This document shows, piece after piece, positions 1-6,679 of a DNA stretch of 64,000 nt. This stretch comes from Pseudomonadales bacterium (lineage in GTDB: Bacteria > Pseudomonadota > Gammaproteobacteria > Pseudomonadales > Pseudohongiellaceae): assembly GCA_024234365.1 (NCBI GenBank), contig JACKOK010000003.1, positions 124,001 to 188,000 on the forward strand, in the 5' to 3' direction. The translations under genes were made by a program, and so were the position numbers. The number at the start of each line of letters is the position of its first letter. The stretch's first letter is position 1. The notes below the pieces were generated by a model. That model had not been told where the DNA came from. It made no database searches and was given only the letters and a program-made list of their open reading frames with translations.

Positions 1-1
1 G

Positions 2-517
2 GACTCTGCGCGTGAGTCCGTGAACGAGCTGCTGGCTAAGGTACAGGAACTGAAACCCTATTTTGATTCCGACCGGGAGCGCTATTTCGCCGGAATCGAG
101 CAGTCCCTGAGCAATTTCGTCGACTTTGACGAGGTGGCTGTAGGGGTTATGGCACGTTATTCCGAACAGGCAACGCGTGAGCAGATCAACCGTTTCGGTG
201 AAAAACTGAAGAACACCCTGACTCGCTTCTATGGCGCGGCTTTAGTGGGCTACGACGGCGAAGAGCTGGTATTCCTGCCCGCAGGCCGGCCTGCGCCGGA
301 CCCTGAGAAGAACACCAATGTTCGCATGCAGATTTCCGCCAACAACAGCACCGTTGAGCTGCAGTACACCCTGTTTCTGAACGAGGCCCGGGAGTGGAAA
401 CTGAAGAACCTCTATCTGGGGGGGATCAATCTGCGCCGCCAGTATTTCACCCAGTTTTCCGCGTTGATGAATCGTTATGGCAATGACATTGACCAGGTTA
501 TCGACAACTGGCAGTAA
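2..517 (+). CDS. mlaC: MlaC, periplasmic phospholipid-binding protein of the Mla pathway (5' end cut by window)
   Basis: The reading frame is open from base 2 and the gene clearly starts upstream; the GTG at 20 is internal. The 171 visible residues correspond to most of a ~210-residue MlaC, lacking the signal peptide. Features seen are the amphipathic start (VNELLAKVQELKPYF), a helix with FVDFDEVAVGVMARY, and the C-terminal segment NRYGNDIDQVIDNW, typical of the MlaC/Ttg2D family. Family role: MlaC shuttles phospholipids through the periplasm between the outer-membrane MlaA complex and the inner-membrane MlaFEDB transporter. The next gene is ibaG, as at the end of other mla operons, but no mlaB lies between them. 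Identification rests on sequence pattern plus context. Confidence 0.88.
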   Translation, partial: DSARESVNELLAKVQELKPYFDSDRERYFAGIEQSLSNFVDFDEVAVGVMARYSEQATREQINRFGEKLKNTLTRFYGAALVGYDGEELVFLPAGRPAPDPEKNTNVRMQISANNSTVELQYTLFLNEAREWKLKNLYLGGINLRRQYFTQFSALMNRYGNDIDQVIDNWQ

Positions 518-570
518 GCCGGTACAACACAACACACAGCAGTGACAGAACCCAGCACAGGTTGATCGAG

Positions 571-813
571 ATGATAGACGCAGGACAGATCCAGAACATT
601 CTCACCGATGCATTGCCCGATTGTGAGATTCGTGTGAACGGAGAGGGTGGCAAATACCAGGTGCTGGCGGTGGGCGAGGTCTTTCGAGGGCTCAATCCCG
701 TGAAGCGCCAGCAGACCGTTTATCAGATATTGAACCCGCATATCGCCTCCGGTGCCATCCATGCGGTCAGCATGCGTTTGCTGACCGCAGAGGAACACTC
801 TGCCCTGGCCTGA
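571..813 (+). CDS. ibaG: BolA-family protein IbaG
   Basis: An 80-residue BolA/IbaG (YrbA) protein. I chose the ATG at 571 over an in-frame TTG at 562 because an AGG (559-561) sits nine bases before it. The fold signature is visible: helix IQNILTDAL, strand CEIRVNGEGGKYQVLAVG, the loop VFRGLNPVKRQQTVYQIL, and C-terminal IHAVSMRLLT. BolA proteins work with monothiol glutaredoxins in Fe-S cluster handling and stress response; the IbaG branch sits next to murA in many gammaproteobacteria, as here. It follows mlaC by 53 bases and precedes murA by 30, so the three are probably one transcript. The cytosolic role is inferred from family. Confidence 0.93.
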   Translation: MIDAGQIQNILTDALPDCEIRVNGEGGKYQVLAVGEVFRGLNPVKRQQTVYQILNPHIASGAIHAVSMRLLTAEEHSALA

Positions 814-843
814 TGCCATCCACTCCTTGAAATCGAGAATCTC

Positions 844-2106
844 ATGGACAAGTTATTGATTCATGGCGGTATCAGCCTGAATGGTGAAATCCGCATTGCG
901 GGCGCGAAGAACTCCGCCCTGCCCATCCTGGCGGCCACACTGCTGACCCGGGAAACCGTGCAGATCTGCAATCTGCCGCATTTGTATGACATCACCACCA
1001 TGCTGGAGCTGCTCGGCTGCATGGGGCTAGAGCCGATCGTGGATGAGAAACTCAATGTTGAGATCAACAGCGGCACCATCAAGCAGTTCAATGCCCCCTA
1101 TGAGCTGGTGAAGACCATGCGCGCCTCCATTCTGGTGCTGGGCCCGCTGCTGGCTCACTACGGACAGGCCCAGGTGGCGCTTCCGGGTGGCTGTGCCATT
1201 GGCAGCCGGCCAGTGAACCTGCACATCAGCGCGCTGGAAAAGATGGGGGCCGATATCCTTGTCGAGGACGGCTATATCAAGGCCCGTGTGGACGGACGCC
1301 TGAAGGGGGCACATATCTTCATGGATCTGTGTACCGTGACGGGCACCGAGAACGTCATGATGGCGGCAACGCTGGCGGATGGACAGACGATTATTGAGAA
1401 CGCGGCGCGTGAGCCCGAAGTGGTGGATCTGGCCAATTGCCTGATCCGTATGGGGGCTGATATTACGGGTCAGGGCACGGACACCATCGTGATCAATGGC
1501 AAGACCAGTCTGCATGGCTGCAGTTATGCCGTCATGCCCGATCGCATCGAAACCGGAACCTATCTGATTGCCGCAGCCGCCACGCGCGGGCGCATCAAGG
1601 TCAAGGATACCCGGCCGGATATCCTGGAAGCGGTATTGAGCAAGCTGGTGGAAGCCGGTGCCGATATTCGCGTGGGTGACAACTGGATCGAGCTGGACAT
1701 GCACGGTCGCCGCCCCAAGGCCGTGTCCCTGCGCACGGCGCCCTATCCGGCGTTCCCGACGGATATGCAGGCACAGTTCACCGCGCTGAATGCCGTGGCC
1801 AGCGGTTCCGGCTCCATCACCGAAACTGTTTTTGAAAACCGTTTCATGCATGTGCACGAGATGAACCGCATGGGCGCATCCATGCACGTGGAAGGCAACA
1901 CGGTCATTGTCAACGGCGTGCCTGCCCTGAAGGGGGCTCCGGTGATGGCAACGGATCTGCGGGCCTCCGCCAGCCTGATCATTGCCGGCCTGGTGTCCGA
2001 GAACGAGACCGTCGTGGATCGCATCTACCATATCGACCGTGGTTATGAGTGCATCGAGGAAAAACTGCAATTGCTGGGTGCCCGCATTCGCCGGGTGCCT
2101 TCCTGA
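844..2106 (+). CDS. murA: UDP-N-acetylglucosamine 1-carboxyvinyltransferase MurA
   Basis: 420 residues, the normal MurA length. It transfers enolpyruvate from PEP to UDP-GlcNAc, the first committed step of peptidoglycan synthesis in the cytosol. Near the N terminus, GAKNSALPILAA carries the conserved Lys-Asn pair (22-23) of EPSP-synthase-fold enzymes. The PEP-contacting loop LPGGCAIGSRPVNLH contains Cys117, the residue alkylated by fosfomycin, so the enzyme should be of the sensitive type. It lies between ibaG and hisG, as in Pseudomonas and E. coli relatives. No second murA is in the window. Nothing looks abnormal. Confidence 0.98.
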   Translation: MDKLLIHGGISLNGEIRIAGAKNSALPILAATLLTRETVQICNLPHLYDITTMLELLGCMGLEPIVDEKLNVEINSGTIKQFNAPYELVKTMRASILVLGPLLAHYGQAQVALPGGCAIGSRPVNLHISALEKMGADILVEDGYIKARVDGRLKGAHIFMDLCTVTGTENVMMAATLADGQTIIENAAREPEVVDLANCLIRMGADITGQGTDTIVINGKTSLHGCSYAVMPDRIETGTYLIAAAATRGRIKVKDTRPDILEAVLSKLVEAGADIRVGDNWIELDMHGRRPKAVSLRTAPYPAFPTDMQAQFTALNAVASGSGSITETVFENRFMHVHEMNRMGASMHVEGNTVIVNGVPALKGAPVMATDLRASASLIIAGLVSENETVVDRIYHIDRGYECIEEKLQLLGARIRRVPS

Positions 2107-2154
2107 CAGAAGCGCCGGTACGGGTACCGGCATGACAAATCAGCCAGAGACGAG

Positions 2155-2805
2155 ATGACTGCAAGCAACTATCAGAAAATCGTGATTGCCCTGACCAAGG
2201 GCCGCATCCTGGACGAAGTGCTTCCCCTGTTTGAGGAGGCGGGTATTGCGCCGCTGGAGGACATCCACGTCAGCCGCAAGCTGATCTTCGATACCACCGT
2301 GCCAGGGGTTCAGATCATGGTAATCCGCGGCTCCGATGTGCCCACCTATGTGGAGTACGGCAGCGCCGATATCGGCGTGGTGGGCAAGGACCTGCTGATG
2401 GAGCATGGCAGTGAGGATTTCTATGAACCGCTGGATCTGAAGCTGGCACGCTGTCGCCTGATGACGGCGGCCCCGGTGGGAGCAGCTCCTGTGCAGGGGC
2501 GCATGAAGGTTGCCACCAAATTTGCCAATATCACCAAGCGCTATTTTGCCGAGCAGGGCATCCAGATTGACGTGATCAAACTCAATGGCGCGCTCGAACT
2601 GGCGCCTTCCATGGGTCTGGCCGATATCATCGTGGACATCGTGGACAGTGGTAACACCCTCAAGGCCAATGGCCTGGAGCCGCTGGCCCTGATTGAACCG
2701 ATCAGCTCCCGTGTCATCGTCAACAAGGCCGCCATGAAGATGAAGCACGCGGTGATTCGCCCCTTGCTGGAGCGTCTGGGCAAGGCGGTGGAGGCAAGGC
2801 AATGA
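2155..2805 (+). CDS. hisG: ATP phosphoribosyltransferase catalytic subunit HisG (short form)
   Basis: Catalyses the first step of histidine synthesis, joining ATP and PRPP. At 216 residues this is the short HisG, which lacks the C-terminal regulatory domain of the ~300-residue enzyme and in known systems needs the HisZ partner for activity and feedback control; hisZ is not in the window. Visible features: the start IALTKGRILDEVLPLFEEAG, the segment VEYGSADIGVVGKDLL, and the PRPP-binding stretch DIIVDIVDSGNTLKANGL. The TGA overlaps the hisD start (ATGA, 2802-2805), so the two are translationally coupled. Confidence 0.97.
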   Translation: MTASNYQKIVIALTKGRILDEVLPLFEEAGIAPLEDIHVSRKLIFDTTVPGVQIMVIRGSDVPTYVEYGSADIGVVGKDLLMEHGSEDFYEPLDLKLARCRLMTAAPVGAAPVQGRMKVATKFANITKRYFAEQGIQIDVIKLNGALELAPSMGLADIIVDIVDSGNTLKANGLEPLALIEPISSRVIVNKAAMKMKHAVIRPLLERLGKAVEARQ

Positions 2806-4106
2806 GCGTGACCGTTACCCGCCTGGACTCCCGCGCACAAGGATTTTCCGCTGCGCTGGACAGCCGGCTCAATCGCACACTGCTTGCCGATACCCAGCTC
2901 AATGCCGCCGTGGCGGCCATCGTAGGCGATGTGCGGGCACGCGGCGATGAGGCCCTGCTGGAATACACCAATCGTTTTGACAAACGCAATGCAGCCGATG
3001 TTGCGGCACTGAGCGTGAGCCGGGAGCAGATGCAGATCAGCCTGGAGCGCCTGCCTGCCGGGCAGGCCGCTGCGCTGCGCGAGGCGGCAGAGCGCATCCG
3101 CGATTACCACGAGAAGCAGAAGACCGGCTCCTGGCAGTATGAAGATGCCAAAGGGTCCGTGTATGGACAGAAGGTGACACCGCTGGATCGTGTGGGTATT
3201 TACGTTCCCGGTGGCAAGGCCAATTACCCTTCGTCCATGCTGATGAATGCCATTCCGGCGAGTGTTGCCGGGGTGCGCGAGATCGTGGCCACCGTGCCAA
3301 CGGCATGGGACGAGAAAGGGGATCTGATCTTTGCCGCTGCCGCGTTGGCAGGGGTTGAGCGCATCTACACCGTTGGTGGCGCACAGGCGATTGCCGCTCT
3401 CGCCTATGGCACGCAGAGCGTGCCGCGTGTGGACAAGATTACCGGCCCTGGCAATATCTATGTGACCCTGGCCAAGAAGATGGTGTTCGGCGATGTGGGC
3501 ATCGACATGATTGCCGGCCCCTCGGAACTCACCATCATTGCCGATGGCAGCACGAACCCGGACTGGGTGGCCATGGATCTGTTCTCCCAGGCCGAGCATG
3601 ACGAGCAGGCGCAGTCCATTCTCATCAGTGACAATGCCGGGTATCTCGATCAGGTACAGGCCAGTATCGGGCGTCTGCTGCCCACCATGGCGCGGCGCGA
3701 GATCATTGAAAAATCACTGGAGCAGCGCGGGCTGCTCATTCTGGCAGCCTCGCTGGAGGAGGCGGCGCAGATCAGCAATCGCATCGCACCGGAACACCTG
3801 GAGTTGTCGGTAGCCGATCCGCAGGCCGTGGCGGCCCATATCCGTCATGCCGGTGCGCTGTTCATGGGAGCCTACAGTGCCGAGGCGCTCGGGGATTACT
3901 GTGCGGGGCCAAGCCATGTGCTGCCCACCTCGGGAACGGCACGTTTCTTCTCTGCTCTGGGGGTCTACGACTTCCAGAAGCGCAGCTCCATCATTCAGTG
4001 CTCTGCCGAGGGTGCTGCGGAACTGGCGGATATTGCCACCGAGCTGGCCACCCGCGAGTTTCTGCCGGCGCACGCGGCATCAGCTGCCTATCGCCGCAAA
4101 GTCTGA
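2802..4106 (+). CDS. hisD: Histidinol dehydrogenase HisD
   Basis: 434 residues, full length. It oxidises L-histidinol to histidine in two NAD-dependent steps, using a zinc ion. Seen: VGIYVPGGKANYPSSMLM, the nucleotide-binding region GGAQAIAALAYGT, KITGPGNIYVTLAKK, IAGPSELTII, and SQAEHDEQAQS, which supplies conserved zinc-site and catalytic residues. The gene overlaps hisG by four bases. In Pseudomonas hisC follows hisD; here the next gene is degS on the other strand, so the histidine genes stop at two. Only 11 bases separate its stop from the degS stop and no terminator is visible between them. Confidence 0.98.
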   Translation: MSVTVTRLDSRAQGFSAALDSRLNRTLLADTQLNAAVAAIVGDVRARGDEALLEYTNRFDKRNAADVAALSVSREQMQISLERLPAGQAAALREAAERIRDYHEKQKTGSWQYEDAKGSVYGQKVTPLDRVGIYVPGGKANYPSSMLMNAIPASVAGVREIVATVPTAWDEKGDLIFAAAALAGVERIYTVGGAQAIAALAYGTQSVPRVDKITGPGNIYVTLAKKMVFGDVGIDMIAGPSELTIIADGSTNPDWVAMDLFSQAEHDEQAQSILISDNAGYLDQVQASIGRLLPTMARREIIEKSLEQRGLLILAASLEEAAQISNRIAPEHLELSVADPQAVAAHIRHAGALFMGAYSAEALGDYCAGPSHVLPTSGTARFFSALGVYDFQKRSSIIQCSAEGAAELADIATELATREFLPAHAASAAYRRKV

Positions 4107-4117
4107 CAGCGGGAGCC

Positions 4118-5296
4118 TTAGTTGGCGGGAATTTCCGGAATCCGGTACTGCGAAGTGCCGGTGCCCAGTTGCACCGGGATGACAAGATTTTCGCCCTGGC
4201 GATAGATGCTTAAATCCACCATCTGCCCGGGTGCCTTGCGGTTGATCTGATCAATGGCACCGATGACGCTGCTGATGGCAGTCCCGTCTATGGCGGTCAT
4301 GACGTCCCCTGCGGCAATCCCGGCAAGCTCTGCCGGGCTGCCGTCATTGACCTGTTCCACCAGCAGGCCGGAAATATCCGGGCGTCCGAAAAAGTTCAGG
4401 CTGCTCTCCCGCGTCAGCATTTCTCCGGTGATAACCCCGAGATAGCCTGGTGTCACCTGCCCAAAAGCCATCAATTGATCCACCACGCCCATGGCCTTGT
4501 TGATGGGCACGGCGAAGCCAATGCCATCGGAGCCGCCGGACTGGGAGTAGATAAAGGAATTGATGCCAATGAGCTCGCCGCGGGTATTGATCAGCGCTCC
4601 GCCTGAATTGCCGTAATTGATGGCGGCATCGGTCTGAATGTAATCGACGATGGGCAGACCATCCTGGGGAATGCCAAGGGCACTGACGATGCCCCGGGAG
4701 ACCGACTTCTGGCTGATCAGTTCCTGGCTGGGAAAGCCGATGGCGAGCACGGTGTCACCGACCCGCACGCTGTCCGAGGAGCCCAGGGGAATTGGCGGTG
4801 GCAGGTCCTTGCCCTCGATCTTGAGCAGGGCGAGATCGGTGCCGGTATCCGATCCGATCAGGCGGGCAGGGCTGATGAAGGTCTTGGAGCTGTTATCGCC
4901 ATAACGCACTTCGATGTCTTGCGCTCCTTCAATGACGTGCAGGGAGGTCAGTACATAGCCATCGCTGTTGACGATGACACCGGAACCGAGACTGTTGTAG
5001 GAGCGTTCGGCCGGAATATTCTTCAGCAGATTGCGGAACAGAGGTGGAATTTCCTCCTCCGGTGGTAGCTGGATTTGCTGACGAATGGTGGAGTGGATGC
5101 TGATGATGGAGGGAGCGCTGCGATCCACGGCTTCCGCCAGGGAAAAGGGCGCATCGGCAGAGGCAAGCGGTGCCGGTTCGCGGTGTTGCAGCAGGGCATC
5201 ACCCAGCCGGTCGATCTGCTGATACTGCAGCACTATCACCGCGATCAGTATGCCGGCCAAGGCTGGCCAGCTGATAAATTCCAGAAACTTTTTCAT
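4118..5296 (-). CDS. degS: DegS/AlgW-type periplasmic serine protease (site-1 protease of the sigma-E pathway)
   Basis: An HtrA-family protease with a membrane anchor (residues ~8-24), trypsin-like domain and a single PDZ domain (~280-375). The catalytic triad is visible: His120 (LTSLHVIEG), Asp154 (TDLALLKI) and Ser231 (NYGNSGGA). One PDZ and an N-terminal anchor fit DegS/AlgW, which senses misfolded outer-membrane proteins and starts cleavage of the anti-sigma factor RseA/MucA; DegP has two PDZ domains and a cleaved signal. I started the gene at the ATG ending at 5296, before KKFLEF, preceded by GAGA; the longer frame adds an unlikely N terminus. The position beside hisD and the nif3-like gene matches algW in Pseudomonas. 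Confidence 0.94.
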   Translation of the reverse strand: MKKFLEFISWPALAGILIAVIVLQYQQIDRLGDALLQHREPAPLASADAPFSLAEAVDRSAPSIISIHSTIRQQIQLPPEEEIPPLFRNLLKNIPAERSYNSLGSGVIVNSDGYVLTSLHVIEGAQDIEVRYGDNSSKTFISPARLIGSDTGTDLALLKIEGKDLPPPIPLGSSDSVRVGDTVLAIGFPSQELISQKSVSRGIVSALGIPQDGLPIVDYIQTDAAINYGNSGGALINTRGELIGINSFIYSQSGGSDGIGFAVPINKAMGVVDQLMAFGQVTPGYLGVITGEMLTRESSLNFFGRPDISGLLVEQVNDGSPAELAGIAAGDVMTAIDGTAISSVIGAIDQINRKAPGQMVDLSIYRQGENLVIPVQLGTGTSQYRIPEIPAN

Positions 5297-5431
5297 GAAT
5301 TCTCGCAGGGACTCAGGCCTTCCGCCCGAGTCTGGTACCATACGCGCCAATGTCCCTGGCATACCCCGGGTGTCGCAGCGAAAGTGAGCCCATTATGCGA
5401 GTTCTTGATAGCCATGTGAAGGTGAAAGTCC

Positions 5432-6193
5432 ATGCCCGCAAGTCGTGATGAAATTCTCAATGCCTTGAAAACCCTGCTAAGGCCGGAGCAGTTCCGGGAT
5501 TATTGCCCGAATGGCTTGCAGGTAGAGGGGCGCGAACACATCACACGTCTGGTAAGCGGCGTGACGGCCTGCCAGGCCTTGATTGACCGGGCGATAGCGG
5601 CGGATGCCGACATGCTGCTGGTGCATCACGGCTACTTCTGGCGCGGCGAGGACGAGACGGTAACGGGTATCAAGCGCAAGCGCGTTGAGGCGCTGCTGGC
5701 AAACGACGTGAATCTGGTCGCCTACCATCTGCCGCTGGATGTGCACCCGGAACTGGGCAATAACGCGCAATTGGGCAAGCTGCTGGGTGTGACAGTCACG
5801 GGAGACATGGGCAAGCAGAACAACAACCCGATCGGGCTGACGGGGGAGCTGGAGACACCGCTTTGCGCTGAGGCGTTGGCGGCGCTTCTCGAAGAGCGGC
5901 TGGGCCGTAAACCGCTGCATGTGGCCGGCTCGGCGAATCCGATCCGCACGGTGGCCTGGTGCACAGGGGCGGCGCAGAACTACATCGAGCTGGCGTGGAA
6001 GGCTGGCGTGGACGCCTATATCACGGGCGAGGTGTCGGAGCAGACGGTGCATTTTGCGCGAGAGACGGGCATGCATTTCTTCGCCGCGGGGCATCATGCG
6101 ACGGAACGTTACGGGGTGCAGGCGGTGGCGGCACAACTGGCGGCGCAGTTCGATCTTGAGCACCAGTTCATCGATATTGATAATCCGGTGTGA
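5432..6193 (+). CDS. Nif3-like dinuclear metal centre hexameric protein (YbgI/DUF34)
   Basis: 253 residues of the Nif3/YbgI family. Metal-ligand motifs of the family are visible: LVHHGYFW near residue 65 and FFAAGHHATERYG near the C terminus, with LVAYHLPLDVHPELGNNAQLG between. Members form ring-shaped hexamers with two metal ions per subunit. The 'GTP cyclohydrolase 1 type 2' label found in databases is not well supported, so I do not assign a reaction. The start has a good Shine-Dalgarno sequence (AAGGTGA). It diverges from degS with 135 bases between the starts; the pair is conserved in Pseudomonas. The two long hairpin elements lie downstream of its stop. Confidence 0.93.
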   Translation: MPASRDEILNALKTLLRPEQFRDYCPNGLQVEGREHITRLVSGVTACQALIDRAIAADADMLLVHHGYFWRGEDETVTGIKRKRVEALLANDVNLVAYHLPLDVHPELGNNAQLGKLLGVTVTGDMGKQNNNPIGLTGELETPLCAEALAALLEERLGRKPLHVAGSANPIRTVAWCTGAAQNYIELAWKAGVDAYITGEVSEQTVHFARETGMHFFAAGHHATERYGVQAVAAQLAAQFDLEHQFIDIDNPV

Positions 6194-6241
6194 TGTCGGC
6201 TCCGTTGAGTTCTAATCTTTTCTGCAATTCTTTTCGGGTTC

Positions 6242-6359
6242 GGAGCTCTGGCCGGGAGGGCTTCCGAGCAGACCGCTGAGCGACAGGATGTCGCGATCGC
6301 GAGCCCCCAGGGATGGGTTCACGGCGTGTCCGCTCGGAAGCCCTCCCGGCCAGAGCTCC
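6242..6359 (+). repeat. Hairpin element, copy 1 (variable stem, conserved core)
   Basis: Arms at 6242-6269 and 6332-6359 are perfect reverse complements over 28 bp (left arm begins GGAGCTCTGG). The 62-nt centre holds a second hairpin (GCGACA-GGA-TGTCGC, 6280-6294) and then a 30-nt block at 6301-6330 (begins GAGCCCCCAGGG, ends CGGCGTGTC) that is identical in copy 2. The arm sequences of the two copies are unrelated, so pairing is kept while sequence is not. It lies 48 bases after the nif3-like gene in a convergent gap. No convincing protein is encoded. I do not recognise a named family with certainty. Confidence 0.9.
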
Positions 6360-6470
6360 TCCATGCCAGCGAATGGGCTTTGCTGTTCTTCTCTACTCAT
6401 ATTTAGATTTGTCTCAGTTTCCACCGTCAACTTTTCACGTCACTTGCCGTTCGCTGGCGGAGATGCGGAG

Positions 6471-6583
6471 GCGTCTGCTGACAGGCAGTGCAGCACAGAC
6501 CCTGAGCAGCAGGGATGCTGCGATTGGAGCCCCCAGGGATGGGTTCACGGCGTGTCTGGGCTGCACTGCCTGTCAGCAGGCGC
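6471..6583 (+). repeat. Hairpin element, copy 2 (variable stem, conserved core)
   Basis: Arms at 6471-6494 and 6560-6583 pair over 24 positions, with one T-G (wobble) pair at 6474/6580 and the rest Watson-Crick. The 65-nt centre contains an inner hairpin (GCAGCA-GGGA-TGCTGC, 6506-6521) that replaces four of the six stem bases of copy 1 while keeping complementarity, followed by the same 30-nt block at 6527-6556. Same direction as copy 1, about 227 bases further on. The pattern of compensating changes in both stems suggests selection on a folded RNA or single-stranded DNA. Confidence 0.9.
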
Positions 6584-6623
6584 ATACCACTGAGCCCGAA
6601 GCAACAATCCCGAGATAAGCGAG

Positions 6624-6660
6624 AAACCTGCTGCCTCATTAAGAGTGAGGTAGCAGGTTT
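6624..6660. terminator. Bidirectional rho-independent terminator
   Basis: A 15-bp stem (arms 6624-6638 and 6646-6660, one G-T pair) with a 7-nt loop, bounded by AAA and TTT. It lies 19 bases beyond the cysNC stop on the minus strand and can serve both cysNC and transcripts coming from the nif3 side. The T-tract is short, so efficiency is uncertain. Confidence 0.7.
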
Positions 6661-6679
6661 AACACAGAGGTGGAAAGGG

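Noticed and set aside
6288..6639. Small open frames inside the hairpin elements
   Set aside because: They follow the repeat cores in several frames, share no conserved protein and lack ribosome sites; the DNA structure explains them.
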